Source: an uncultured Bacteroidales bacterium | Lineage (GTDB): Bacteria > Bacteroidota > Bacteroidia > Bacteroidales > ML635J-15 | Direction: 5' to 3' | Assembly (NCBI GenBank): GCA_937982115.1 | Contig: CALJNE010000059.1 | Coordinates: 1 to 35,678, forward strand | Length of the DNA stretch: 35,678 nucleotides | In this document: positions 25,501 to 34,559 of the stretch, piece by piece | How the letters are laid out: each line of letters starts with the position of its first letter | Numbering within the stretch: position 1 is the stretch's first letter | Notes under the pieces: model-generated | What the model was told of the DNA's origin: nothing | The model's input: only the letters and a program-made list of their open reading frames with translations | The model's database searches: none | Made by a program: the position numbers and the translations under genes

Positions 25501-28500
25501 TTCAACCGGACAAAATAATGTATTGAATGTTTTTGACAATGATCTGCTAAACGGAAATCCTGTTGATCCCGCAGAAGTTTCATTAACGCTTACTGTTCCT
25601 GATCCAACAAATACATTAACACTAAACCCTGATGGTTCTGTTGATGTTGCACCATTTACACCGGGAGGTACATATACATTAACATATCAAATTTGTGAGA
25701 TTCTTAATCCCGCAAATTGTGATGATGCAATTGTTACTATTGTTGTAATCAATACATCAGATGTTTCGATAGTAAAATCACATATTGATCCGTCAAATTT
25801 ACCGGTAGGAAATCCCTCACAGCTTATTCAAATTAATCCTTCTGTAATAACTGCCGGTACAATGATTTATTATTTCTTAAACGTTCAGAATTTAGGACCG
25901 AACAATTCTTTACAAGCAACTATCACCGATATAACTCCTCCGGGAATTTTAAATCCTGAATACTCATTAAATTTTGGAAATTCATGGTTTAGCTGGGCAG
26001 GAACAAGATATTTAAACGAATTTCTTTATCCTGGTGCTAATTACGTCCTAATAAGAGGTTTCGTAGATCCTGCAGCAACCGGAACATTATTAAATACAGC
26101 AACCATTTATAGTGCTGTAACTCCCGATTCTGATCTGTCTAATAATTTATCAACGGTAGTTACTACAATTCTCACCAGTGCTGACCTTGAAATAAATAAA
26201 ATAACATTATCAGCACCCGTAACAATTGGTGGACAGATTATTTATCAAATAAGTGTAACAAATTATGGTCCTTCTAATGCTAATAATGTTACAATTACTG
26301 ACATTATTGATCCAACAATAATCAGCTCTGTAGAATATTCTGTTGATGGAGGAATTAATTGGTTAAGCCCATGGACAGGATCTTTAAATATTGGAACACT
26401 CGCATACAACTCTTCTTTTGTGTTCTTAATTAGAGGCACTGTGGTTGATGCAAGTCCTAATCCAAATGTTGATCCTATTCCAAATACTGCTTCTGTAACA
26501 TCATCTGATCCAGATCCAAATCCTGGAAATAATGAAGAAACAATTTTAACTCCGCTAAATTTTGAAGCTGATGTATCAATACTTAAGACCGGTCCGTCAA
26601 CAATAGTTGCAGGTACTCAAATTCAGTATTCTATTTTAGTTACTAATAACAGCAATACATTCGATGCTTTGAATGTACATATTTATGACAATATAAATCC
26701 TCTTATTATTGATAATCCTGAATTTTCTGTTGATGGTGGATTAACATGGAATCCATGGACTGGTATTTATGTTATTGGAGACATGAATCCTCTTACGAGT
26801 GTAACAATTTTAATAAGAGGTAATGTCTTAAGTAATATTACAGGAAGCATTTTAAACACGGCTTATGTCCAAACAGATACTCCTGATCCAGATGTTACAA
26901 ACAATACATCTACTGTAAATACTACTGTTGAAGTTGTCTCTGACCTCTACATATACAAAGTACAGATAGATCCGTCAATTTTACCACTTTCTGATTCTCA
27001 GATTTTTGGTAATCCGAATGATATAGTAATTGATCCTGTAACTATAACAGCAGGAGAAACTATATATTATGCAATTTTGTATGGTAATAACGGCCCAAGT
27101 GATGCAACTAATGTTATGATCCAAGACATTCTTCCGGGAGTTGTAGTTGATTGGGAATCCTCACGTTGCCAGGCAAATTATGGAACATGGACAGGTGTTG
27201 GCAATTTAGGAACTATAATTGCCGGAGGAGGATGTGTTTTAATAATAAGAGGTGATGTTTTACCTGATGCCACAGGAAGTATTGTCAATACAGCTACGAT
27301 TAACAGTAATGATGTTACAGACCCTGACCCTGATAATAATGAATCTACTTTTATTACTCCAATTCAGGGATTGTCAGACCTTAGTGTTCAGAAAACAGTT
27401 GATAATAATACTCCTTATGTTGGAGATCAGGTTACTTTCACAATAACTATCACCAATAACGGTCCAAGTCAAGCAACTAATATTTCAGTTACAGATCAAT
27501 TACCTACAGGATACACTTACGTTTCACACACCGTTTCAGCCGGAAGCTATGATAATGTTTCAGGAATATGGACAATTTCTTCAATTGATTATCCCGGGTT
27601 TGCTGTTTTAACAATTACTGCTATTGTAAATCTACCGGGAGGAAACAATACGAACGTTGCTACCATAACCGACTTTGATCAACACGATCCCAATCCGGAT
27701 GATAATACCGATAGCGAAACAACTAACCCCGTAAATGTAATAATTGCTAATGATGATAATGCAGGACCAATAAATGGTTACACCGGTGCAGTAAATATTT
27801 TGAATGTATTCGACAATGATTTATTGAATGGTTCGCCTGTAAATCCTGCCGATTTGATATTAACTGAAGTTATTCCTGACCCAACTGGTAATTTAACATT
27901 AAATCCTGACGGATCTGTAGATCTTGCACCAAATACCCCTGCAGGAACATACACTCTAACCTACCAGATATGCGAAATTATTAATCCTTCAAATTGTGAT
28001 GATGCTATAGTTACCGTTACAGTATTAATGCCATCAATTACCGCTAACAATGATACATTTACTGCCGTTAATTTTGATTGTGTTAATGGAGGAATTGTAG
28101 GAAATGTTCTTGACAATGATTTATATAACGGTAATCCCGCAAATCCTTCAAATGTTATTATTACTCTTATTGATGACGGAGGAATTTCGGGAGCTAATAT
28201 CTTAGCTAACGGTAATCTTTATGTTCCTGCCGGTACAGTTGTAGGAACATATAATTTATCATACCAGATTTGTGATGTTATAAATCCTACAAATTGTGAT
28301 GATGCAGACATCGTTGTTATTATTCAGGATTTCATTCCGCCAACAATAACATGTCCTGACGATATAACTTCTTATACCGATACAGATGATTGTCAATCTA
28401 CAAGTGTGGTTATAGTACCTCCAACAGTTGATGATAATTGCGGAATATTATCTGTATCAGGCATGCGAAGTGATTTATTAGCTCTTACAGATCCTTATCC

Positions 28501-30952
28501 TGTTGGTGCTACCACTATTACATGGACTGTTACAGATTTTGGTGGAAATACTGCTACCTGTGAACAAACTGTTACTGTTATTGATAATCAATTACCTGAT
28601 ATAACCTGTCCGACTCCGGTAACTTCTTATACCGATGCCGACGAATGCTTCGCAAGCGGTATAGTTTTAGGCTCTCCGGTTGTTGACGACAACTGCGGTA
28701 TCTTTTCGGTTACTAATGACGCTCCCGCTACTTTCCCTGTTGGTAATACAATAGTTACCTGGACTGTAACAGACGTTAACGGAAATACTGCTACTTGTCA
28801 GCAAATTGTAACTGTAATTGATAACCAGATCCCTTCTATTATTTGTCCTGAACCAATTGTTGCATATACAGACAATGGTTCTTGTTATAACGAAAACATT
28901 ACACTTATAACTCCAACAGTAAGTGATAACTGTTCTATCTTATTCGTTGCTCATGATGCTCCGGAGATTTTCCCTGTCGGAACTACTATAGTAACATGGA
29001 CAGTAACAGACGTTAACGGAAATACAGCTACTTGCCAGCAAACCGTTACCATTATTGACAATCAATTACCAAATATAATTTGTCCTGAAGATATATACGC
29101 TTGTTCAGAGACAATAGAATTAATTGAACCTCAGGTTATAGATAATTGTGGAATAGAATCAATTACTAACAATGCTCCCAATATTTTCCCTGTTGGTACA
29201 ACTATAGTAACATGGACAGTAACTGATGTTAATGGTAATGTAAATATATGTGAACAAGCAATTCATGTTTCATTACTCGAAGCTTTTGCAGAAATTACTT
29301 CTGTTCCTACATGTAATGGGGCAAATGATGCAGAAATTACCATTACAGTTTCAGGAAACTATGGAGATTTAACATATTCAATTGATGGTGTTAATACTCA
29401 AACTTACAATATTTTCAGTGGTTTAGGTTCAGGTACATATTACATTACAACTACAGATGTTACCGGTTGTGAGGTAGTTTATGGTCCGGTAGAAATTCAT
29501 AACCCAATTTTATTAACGGCTACAGTTAATATTGTATCTGATGTATTATGCTATGGTTCAAACGAAGGTGCAATAGAAATATTTGCAAGCGGAGGTACAG
29601 GAGAATATACATACTATCTTAACGGAAGCCTGATTGACCAAAGCAGTGTCTCAGGATTAACGGCTGGTGAATACAGTGTTTTAGTGATTGACAGCAATAA
29701 TTGTGAAACTGAAGTAAACGGAATAATCATTTCACAGCCACAACCATTAAATGTAACTTATATTGCAACCGAAAGTGTTGATTGTTATGGTGATAACACA
29801 GCTAGTGTTGAAGTGTTTGTTTCCGGTGGAACTGGTGATTATTTTGTAACTCTAACTTCAATATCTTCAGGAAATCTGCATCAAAGTTCTACCGATTATA
29901 TTTTCGAGAATCTCTTTGCCGGAACATACACAATAAATGTAACTGATGCAAATAATTGTTCATATCAAACAGAGTTTGCAATTGGAAGCCCAGCTGCAAT
30001 TGTACTGGATTACAACTCTTATTGTGAAGCCGGTATTGTAGGAGTAGAACTGCATGCAAGTGGAGGAAACGGCAATTTCTTATACTCTATTGATGGAGGA
30101 CAAAACTGGTCGGAAGATCCACATTTCTCAAATCTGACAAATGATACAAATATATACCTAGTTGTTAAAGATGAAAAAGGATGTTCTTCTGCAATTATTG
30201 AAGTTCCTGTTGTAAGCTTAAATACCCTTAATGCAAGTGTTGAAATAATATCTCCCAACTCTTGCTATGGAGTTGCTGATGCAGAGATTATGATTAATGT
30301 TGAAGGAGGAGTAATGCCATACATGTTTATAATTAACGGACAGGAAGTGCATTATTCGAATATTATTTCACACATCAATGCAGGCAATTATGTAATTGAA
30401 ATAAGAGATTCTAACGGATGTCCTGCAAATACCGAGGTAACTATCGAAAGCAGCGAAGAAATACGTATTGATCTTATTTCAAAAACGGATGCTGATTGTA
30501 CAGGAAATGCTAATGGTGCTGCTCAAATTGATATACATGGTGGTGCCGGTAATTTCTTCTATAACTGGACTAATGGAGCAACTACTCATAGTGTTAATAA
30601 CCTTGCTCCAGGTGTACATACAGTTACCGTTACCGACCTTAAAGGTTGTACTGTAACCTATGATGTCAATATTGAAACCGATTTCATTGGTGAAGAAATT
30701 ATTGTAAACAATGTATTCACTCCTAATAACGACGGGTTGAACGACTACTTCACAATTAAGAACATCGAATTATATCCAGAAAATGAATTGGTAATTCTTA
30801 ACAGATGGGGTAACGAAGTATATACAAAAACTTCATACGATAACACCTGGAATGGTAGTGATTTAACCGAAGGAACTTACTTTTACATACTTAAGGTGAA
30901 GATATGTAATGAAGAGGAAATATTTAAAGGATATATAACCATTTTGCGTTAA
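22517..30952 (+). CDS. Giant multidomain surface adhesin with T9SS type B sorting domain (SprB-like)
   Basis: A 2811-residue exported protein. Order: signal peptide 1-20; an N-terminal beta-rich domain, about 25-370; a DUF11-like segment, about 375-510; Cys-containing Ig-like segments, about 520-815; one SprB-like repeat, about 816-885; two repeats of the IIANDD...LLNGNPVDPA...YQICE type, about 887-1080; five DUF11-like repeats, about 1080-1740, each with an NxGPS/LNTA-type core; two more IANDD-type repeats, about 1741-1937; four HYR repeats, about 1938-2255; six SprB-type repeats with a leading Cys, about 2257-2725; and a type B sorting domain, about 2727-2811 (NNVFTPNNDGLNDYF, LVILNRWGNEVY, YDNTWNGSDLTEGTYFYIL). 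It should be exported by T9SS and held at the surface, serving in adhesion or gliding-like movement. PorP/SprF and OmpA-like genes follow, the usual helpers of type B cargo. No frameshift is seen. Confidence 0.92.
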   Translation: MKKILITILITTLFLPFINSQVIVPFTQRSSVNTPNKYIYNVRGDFTLIGNTNLTLANYGDNTGNHNNMIYVDVDADPNTLNSSSATLQFSTENGAIPECSNIIFAGLYWTGRAHDGGTSPMEFNVTKNSVTVNFNKRQVLLRGPGAGGYTVITANQNDIYFPETQHGQMYSAFAEITDYVKQYGLGEYTVANIALREGVGGGTGYYGGWGLIVIYENSKMKWRDITIFDGHAYVAGGITADFTIPVSGFNTVQSGQVNMKLGLVAGEGDRPIQGDYFQIRDHSNTNWITLNHAGNSTNNFFNSSIFTGGNPRNPNLLNNTGLDISMFNIPNSGNSVITNNQTSTQFRYGTTQDTYVIFMMAMSVDAYIPTPEAHAQIQSINNLPYTPGDPLVIEPGQEIEITIDIRNKGTEPIDNAEVIVPIPFASTYVSSSNQIYFSPSPNPNNLYFDPTLGANGSIVWQIGTLPLPADPNELLGKLTFKIKATEDCTILANTNCDAQIVVQGHMNGVGQISGTLLNNLVTVQGFQTSGLCIGEPILNPFIFSINSTNFVNDNCSSSSTNLQFLLCNLTGPSIPITQILGHFPPGSRFYNQYPVTTSTIEYTINNPFPATLGTTTYYAVPPGTTSCYFEFTIQVLDFTSTPTVTSPVVYCQNQTANPLTATPGDPSYLLYYYYNINGIPQTSITPSTATVGTFTYYVAEALSSSCISPNKVPIQVIVNPLPEAPTAVSSSHTSVCFNETGNITLTATGGSGTTLNWYTGSCQGTLIGTGNNLSITAPTSTTTYYVAWQNSCGISDCAEVTVTVLPEIIVNLTITSEIAYYNGNTGEITVTATGGTPSYSYSLNGGPFGPSNVFSNLYPGNYTVVVMDSEGCTVSSTITINNASQIIANDDFGTINGYTGGTAVVNVLSNDLLNGNPVDPADVILTFISSTDPNISLVGQDVVVAPGTPAGTYYLVYQICELANPTNCDQATVTITVIPPQIIANDDFASGINGSTGQNNVLNVFDNDLLNGNPVDPAEVSLTLTVPDPTNTLTLNPDGSVDVAPFTPGGTYTLTYQICEILNPANCDDAIVTIVVINTSDVSIVKSHIDPSNLPVGNPSQLIQINPSVITAGTMIYYFLNVQNLGPNNSLQATITDITPPGILNPEYSLNFGNSWFSWAGTRYLNEFLYPGANYVLIRGFVDPAATGTLLNTATIYSAVTPDSDLSNNLSTVVTTILTSADLEINKITLSAPVTIGGQIIYQISVTNYGPSNANNVTITDIIDPTIISSVEYSVDGGINWLSPWTGSLNIGTLAYNSSFVFLIRGTVVDASPNPNVDPIPNTASVTSSDPDPNPGNNEETILTPLNFEADVSILKTGPSTIVAGTQIQYSILVTNNSNTFDALNVHIYDNINPLIIDNPEFSVDGGLTWNPWTGIYVIGDMNPLTSVTILIRGNVLSNITGSILNTAYVQTDTPDPDVTNNTSTVNTTVEVVSDLYIYKVQIDPSILPLSDSQIFGNPNDIVIDPVTITAGETIYYAILYGNNGPSDATNVMIQDILPGVVVDWESSRCQANYGTWTGVGNLGTIIAGGGCVLIIRGDVLPDATGSIVNTATINSNDVTDPDPDNNESTFITPIQGLSDLSVQKTVDNNTPYVGDQVTFTITITNNGPSQATNISVTDQLPTGYTYVSHTVSAGSYDNVSGIWTISSIDYPGFAVLTITAIVNLPGGNNTNVATITDFDQHDPNPDDNTDSETTNPVNVIIANDDNAGPINGYTGAVNILNVFDNDLLNGSPVNPADLILTEVIPDPTGNLTLNPDGSVDLAPNTPAGTYTLTYQICEIINPSNCDDAIVTVTVLMPSITANNDTFTAVNFDCVNGGIVGNVLDNDLYNGNPANPSNVIITLIDDGGISGANILANGNLYVPAGTVVGTYNLSYQICDVINPTNCDDADIVVIIQDFIPPTITCPDDITSYTDTDDCQSTSVVIVPPTVDDNCGILSVSGMRSDLLALTDPYPVGATTITWTVTDFGGNTATCEQTVTVIDNQLPDITCPTPVTSYTDADECFASGIVLGSPVVDDNCGIFSVTNDAPATFPVGNTIVTWTVTDVNGNTATCQQIVTVIDNQIPSIICPEPIVAYTDNGSCYNENITLITPTVSDNCSILFVAHDAPEIFPVGTTIVTWTVTDVNGNTATCQQTVTIIDNQLPNIICPEDIYACSETIELIEPQVIDNCGIESITNNAPNIFPVGTTIVTWTVTDVNGNVNICEQAIHVSLLEAFAEITSVPTCNGANDAEITITVSGNYGDLTYSIDGVNTQTYNIFSGLGSGTYYITTTDVTGCEVVYGPVEIHNPILLTATVNIVSDVLCYGSNEGAIEIFASGGTGEYTYYLNGSLIDQSSVSGLTAGEYSVLVIDSNNCETEVNGIIISQPQPLNVTYIATESVDCYGDNTASVEVFVSGGTGDYFVTLTSISSGNLHQSSTDYIFENLFAGTYTINVTDANNCSYQTEFAIGSPAAIVLDYNSYCEAGIVGVELHASGGNGNFLYSIDGGQNWSEDPHFSNLTNDTNIYLVVKDEKGCSSAIIEVPVVSLNTLNASVEIISPNSCYGVADAEIMINVEGGVMPYMFIINGQEVHYSNIISHINAGNYVIEIRDSNGCPANTEVTIESSEEIRIDLISKTDADCTGNANGAAQIDIHGGAGNFFYNWTNGATTHSVNNLAPGVHTVTVTDLKGCTVTYDVNIETDFIGEEIIVNNVFTPNNDGLNDYFTIKNIELYPENELVILNRWGNEVYTKTSYDNTWNGSDLTEGTYFYILKVKICNEEEIFKGYITILR
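28330..29270 (+). repeat. HYR repeat array inside the adhesin gene
   Basis: Four copies of about 79 residues, each with a pattern of CP...Y/C...DNCGI...FPVG.T.VTWTVTD..GN...C. The second and third copies share a 23-base stretch that is identical (28766-28788 and 29003-29025, 237 bases apart), while the surrounding sequence has diverged. This suggests recent duplication or gene conversion between repeats. HYR domains are Ig-like beta-sandwich modules. Confidence 0.85.
29284..30690 (+). repeat. SprB-type repeat array inside the adhesin gene
   Basis: Six copies of about 75-80 residues with the pattern C.G...G.i.i...GG...Y.y.i.....s....gL..G.Y.v.v.D..gC. The fourth copy (about 2495-2571) is degenerate, opening AIVLDYNSYCEAG with a shifted Cys. 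The array runs directly into the type B sorting domain. Confidence 0.82.
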
Positions 30953-30995
30953 TTAAAAAATGTGAAAGAACAAATGATTGTTTAATCGGTTTATC

Positions 30996-31031
30996 GAATA
31001 TGGGAGAAATAAAATATAAATTCCCATATTC
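30996..31031 (+). promoter_or_regulatory. Intercistronic hairpin between adhesin and PorP/SprF genes
   Basis: GAATATGGGA (30996-31005) pairs perfectly with TCCCATATTC (31022-31031), 10 base pairs with a 16-base A-rich loop. No T run follows, so it is probably not a full terminator. It could stabilise the 3' end of the adhesin transcript or reduce read-through into the next gene. Confidence 0.55.
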
Positions 31032-31054
31032 TTTAAACCATAAAACTGAATAAA

Positions 31055-32008
31055 ATGAAAAAGATAATTTTTACAATAAATTTTCTGGTGATAGCTTTGA
31101 TAAGTACAGCACAACAGAATTATATAAGCAATCAATACATATTCAACCCAATGAGTATAAACCCTGCCTATACCGGGACAAGAGGATGGACCAGTGCAAA
31201 TTTCATATATTCATCACCTTGGGTTGGACTTGATGGTGCTCCGGTAACCCAATCAATAAGCATAGAAGGATCTCCATTGCAATATATGGGATTAGGATTA
31301 CACATGGTAAATGATAAGATTGGTGCTGAAACAAGACAAAGTTTGTGGGCTAATTACTCATATATTTTGAAGATAAATGATAAATTAAATCTTTCCATGG
31401 GATTAGCTGCCGGAATATCTTATTTTACATTAGACGGAACCAAACTTATTGCTGAAAATGTTATGGATCCAGTGGTTCCTTTAAATAAGGTAAATTCTTT
31501 TAAATTTGACCCAAAATTTGGGCTTTTTCTATATGCTCAAAAGTTTTACCTTGGTTTTAGCGTAAACGATTTATTAGGCAACTTACTCTTTAATGAATAC
31601 AATCTTGTAGTTTCACAATATAGACATTACTATCTTACAGGTGGATATGTGTTTGATCTTGGCACTGACGTTAAATTTAAACCATCATTTCTTATCAGAG
31701 ATGATTTTAGATCCTTGACAAATATTGATCTAACTTCACATTTTCTTATTAGAAACACCTTTTGGATTGGGGCAACTTACCGATTTGGAGCAAATATAAT
31801 AACCAGTCAAAACCTTGACAATACTCTTCGTAAAAGAGATGCTTTAATTGGAATGATGCAATGGAATATAACTCCGGCAATTGTTATCGGATATGCATAT
31901 ACTCACAGTTTAACGGCATTGAGTTCATTCAGTGGACACGAAATTATGATAGACTATACATTTCCGCGTAAGCTTGAGACTAGAATGAAATCTCCACGTT
32001 ATTTTTAA
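31055..32008 (+). CDS. PorP/SprF family outer-membrane protein
   Basis: A 317-residue exported beta-barrel-like protein. Signal peptide 1-20 (MKKIIFTINFLVIALISTA), then QQNYISNQYIFNPMSINPAYTGTRGW, the opening nearly universal in PorP/SprF proteins. Alternating polar/aromatic strands follow to the end (GYAYTHSLTALSSFSGHEIMIDYTF). In Flavobacterium, SprF is needed for secretion and surface attachment of SprB, and proteins with type B sorting domains are usually encoded beside a PorP/SprF gene. Here the adhesin gene lies 102 bases upstream and the OmpA gene 19 bases downstream, which fits that partnership. Which cargo it serves is inferred from position. Confidence 0.93.
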   Translation: MKKIIFTINFLVIALISTAQQNYISNQYIFNPMSINPAYTGTRGWTSANFIYSSPWVGLDGAPVTQSISIEGSPLQYMGLGLHMVNDKIGAETRQSLWANYSYILKINDKLNLSMGLAAGISYFTLDGTKLIAENVMDPVVPLNKVNSFKFDPKFGLFLYAQKFYLGFSVNDLLGNLLFNEYNLVVSQYRHYYLTGGYVFDLGTDVKFKPSFLIRDDFRSLTNIDLTSHFLIRNTFWIGATYRFGANIITSQNLDNTLRKRDALIGMMQWNITPAIVIGYAYTHSLTALSSFSGHEIMIDYTFPRKLETRMKSPRYF

Positions 32009-32027
32009 TCTTTAAAAATTCAAGTCT

Positions 32028-34037
32028 ATGAAAACAATATTCAACATAATTATTATAATTTCTTTAGCTAGCCAGTATTTGTTTGCTCAAACTTCTTTAC
32101 CTGCTGCAGAAAAACAGATGAAAAGATTTAATTATGCAGTGGCTGTAAATATGTATCTCGACCACTTTAAAAATAATACTCCTAACAATACTGACATTAG
32201 GAATATTACTTTTTGCTATCTTAAATTAAATGATATGAAGAATGCAGAAAAGTGGCTTTCAAATATTATTAGTAGGGGTGATGCTAATGATGAAGATTTA
32301 ACAAAATATGCCGAAATACTAAAATCTTTGGAAAGATATTCAGAGGCTAAAGATATTTACAGGCTATTAGCCAACAATTACCCAAATAAAAGAGAATTTG
32401 CTCTAAAAGAAGATGAAAAGCTATCGCTGGTATTAAAATGGCTAATAGAAGATCCCTTTTATGAAGTAAATACGGTTTCAAATATAAATACTGAATATGC
32501 AGAATTTGGAATTATTAAATTTAAAGACAATAAGGTGTTATTCAGTACCGACAGAATTGAACCAAATCAAAGATTATCTCAAAGCAATATTTATGGTTGG
32601 ACGGGAAATAATTTTGTTAAAATGTATTCTGCCGAAATAAATAAAAATGGGTATTTAGAAAACTTCAAAATGCTGGAGGGGATAACTCAGGATTTTCATA
32701 ACAGTCCTGGATATTTCGATCAAAACACTAACACACTTTATTTTACTAGAACAAAACTGGTCAAATTAACTCAAAAACCATCAAACCCTGACCCCACATC
32801 CTGGTTTGTTGAAGAAAAAGAAATTTATACTATCAGATTAGAAATTTATTCTTCAAAATTTGAAAATGGTAAATGGGGGCAATTGGTACCATTTGAACAT
32901 AACAATGCAGATCTTTATTCTACAGGACATCCAGTTCTATCTCCGGATGGAAATGTAATGTATTTTGTTTCGGACATGCCCGGGACCTTAGGGGAAACAG
33001 ACATCTTTTATTCAGTAAAACGTAGCGATGGCAAATGGTCTGACCCAAAAAATTGTGGACCTAAAATAAACACTCCGGGAAAGGAAATGTTCCCCAGTTT
33101 TGACAGCGAAGGTAATTTCTATTTCTCCAGTAATGCTCATGCTGGTTACGGAGGACTTGACATATTTAAAACACGCGGTGAAAAAAATCAATGGCAGGAG
33201 CCTGAAAATCTAAAACATCCTATAAATTCCGCTGGTGATGATTTTGCTTTGTTCTGGTTATCTCATGGAATAGAGGGATATATTTCATCAAACAGAAAAG
33301 GCAGTTTGGGTCTTGACGATATATACAGAATAAAATATGCTCCACCATTACCTAAAAATATTACTCTTGTTGTAAAAACTTTTGAACAAAAAAATGATGA
33401 GATAATCCCTTTAACTCAACCAATAAATGTTCATTATCACACAGAAGAAAACAAAAACATGGAAATTACTATTCCTCAAATTAAACCCGGAGAATATATA
33501 ACACAACTCGATTGTAACAAAAAATATTTCATACATGGTACAACTCCGGAATTCTTCGCTCAATCAAAAGAAATTTTTACTGATTGTAAATCAATGAACG
33601 ATACAATTTTTATTGACCTTGTTTTCGAAAGAATCGTTTTATACAAGCCTATTGTTATTGAAAATATTTATTACGACTTCGACAAATGGAACATTCGTCC
33701 TGATGCCGCCATAGAACTTGATAAAATTGTTACTTTGTTGCAGGAAAATCCGCATATAATAATTGAACTTGGTTCTCACACCGATTCCAGAGGAACTTTT
33801 AAATATAACGAAGTTCTCTCACAACGAAGAGCAGAGTCGGCAGTAAATTACATTATAAGCCGAGGCATAGATCCTTCCAGAATTACGGCAAAAGGTTATG
33901 GCGAATATCAATTAGTTAATCATTGTTCAGATGGAGTTATATGTACCGAAGAAGAACATCAAATGAATCGTCGTACCGAATTTAAAGTAATCGGATACAG
34001 TAAAGAACAACCGGTTATATACAGTGCTGATAAGTAA
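32028..34037 (+). CDS. OmpA-family protein with TPR-like and PD40 repeats
   Basis: A 669-residue exported protein. Signal peptide 1-20 (ending SQYLFA). Residues about 22-130 are helical TPR-like repeats (AEKQMKRFNYAVAVNMYLDHF; later RYSEAKDIYRLLANNYP). About 145-440 carries WD40-like PD40 beta-propeller segments (HPVLSPDGNVMYFVSDMPG; MFPSFDSEGNFYFSSNAHAG). A linker with a beta-sandwich look spans 440-540. The C-terminal OmpA domain (about 545-660) has YYDFDKWNIRPDA, IIIELGSHTDSRG and NRRTEFKVIGY, which bind peptidoglycan. This layout matches the T9SS-associated OmpA/PorE-like proteins encoded after PorP/SprF. It would tie the surface adhesin complex to the cell wall. Confidence 0.92.
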   Translation: MKTIFNIIIIISLASQYLFAQTSLPAAEKQMKRFNYAVAVNMYLDHFKNNTPNNTDIRNITFCYLKLNDMKNAEKWLSNIISRGDANDEDLTKYAEILKSLERYSEAKDIYRLLANNYPNKREFALKEDEKLSLVLKWLIEDPFYEVNTVSNINTEYAEFGIIKFKDNKVLFSTDRIEPNQRLSQSNIYGWTGNNFVKMYSAEINKNGYLENFKMLEGITQDFHNSPGYFDQNTNTLYFTRTKLVKLTQKPSNPDPTSWFVEEKEIYTIRLEIYSSKFENGKWGQLVPFEHNNADLYSTGHPVLSPDGNVMYFVSDMPGTLGETDIFYSVKRSDGKWSDPKNCGPKINTPGKEMFPSFDSEGNFYFSSNAHAGYGGLDIFKTRGEKNQWQEPENLKHPINSAGDDFALFWLSHGIEGYISSNRKGSLGLDDIYRIKYAPPLPKNITLVVKTFEQKNDEIIPLTQPINVHYHTEENKNMEITIPQIKPGEYITQLDCNKKYFIHGTTPEFFAQSKEIFTDCKSMNDTIFIDLVFERIVLYKPIVIENIYYDFDKWNIRPDAAIELDKIVTLLQENPHIIIELGSHTDSRGTFKYNEVLSQRRAESAVNYIISRGIDPSRITAKGYGEYQLVNHCSDGVICTEEEHQMNRRTEFKVIGYSKEQPVIYSADK

Positions 34038-34059
34038 TTTCAGAGAAGTTTCTGTTGCG

Positions 34060-34087
34060 AAAAACTGTCGTTTGACAGTTTTTTTTT
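34060..34087 (+). terminator. Terminator of the adhesin-PorP-OmpA operon
   Basis: AAAACTGTC (34061-34069) pairs with GACAGTTTT (34074-34082) around a 4-base loop, with T run to 34087. It lies 23 bases after the OmpA stop. Confidence 0.9.
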
Positions 34088-34145
34088 ACAATATTACAAT
34101 ATTATAGATATATGTCCGTTATATTTTAAATCAAACTTTAAAACT

Positions 34146-34460
34146 ATGAAGAAAATATTTTTTGTAACAATTATTTTTGTTTCTACAATTTACAGTTCTT
34201 GCACAACAACTAGAGTTGCTTCATTATCACAACAAAGCAATGAAAACATTGAACTTTACACTACAAAAATTCCGGACAAAAACTACGAAGAAATTTATTA
34301 CATTCAAACTGATGGAGGCATTTTTCATACTCCGCAACAATTACTCAACGGTCTTAAGAAAAAAGCTTTAGAACTTAATGTAGATGCGGTGATAAACATT
34401 AAATATGATTTTCAAGGAATTTATCCTATTGTTTCAGGAACTGCAATAAAATATAAATAA
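34146..34460 (+). CDS. Small lipoprotein, possibly YbjQ/RcsF-like fold
   Basis: A 104-residue protein with a lipoprotein signal peptide ending YSS and C19. The mature part (YYIQTDGGIFHTPQQLLNGLKKKALELNVDAVINIKYDFQGIYPIVSGTAIKYK) recalls the small alpha/beta fold of YbjQ/RcsF-type proteins: a helix (LKKKALELNVDAV), a strand and a GTAIK strand. The resemblance is by pattern only and no function is claimed. The gene stands alone after the adhesin operon terminator and ends where the IS4 element region begins, but its frame is intact to its stop, so insertion did not break it. Confidence 0.68.
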   Translation: MKKIFFVTIIFVSTIYSSCTTTRVASLSQQSNENIELYTTKIPDKNYEEIYYIQTDGGIFHTPQQLLNGLKKKALELNVDAVINIKYDFQGIYPIVSGTAIKYK

Positions 34461-34559
34461 AACCACTACTGTCCGATATAAATCAAAAGTAGGAATTTTA
34501 TCTTCTGTTTTCCTTGATTTTATTGACTTGCTTATTTGATTTTTAAAAGTAAGCCCCCC
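34461..34559. mobile_element. Left non-coding end of an IS4-family insertion sequence (boundary unresolved)
   Basis: This 99-base stretch separates the lipoprotein stop from the transposase stop. It contains CTGTCCGATATAAATC from 34469, plausible as an IS terminal sequence, and a 5-base inverted repeat CTACT/AGTAG (34466-34470, 34488-34492). The other end of the element is outside the window, so the inverted repeat and target-site duplication cannot be confirmed. Confidence 0.4.

Noticed and set aside
28330..30690. Repeat arrays considered as CRISPR-like DNA repeats
   Set aside because: They are in frame with conserved Cys/Gly patterns and encode HYR and SprB protein modules.
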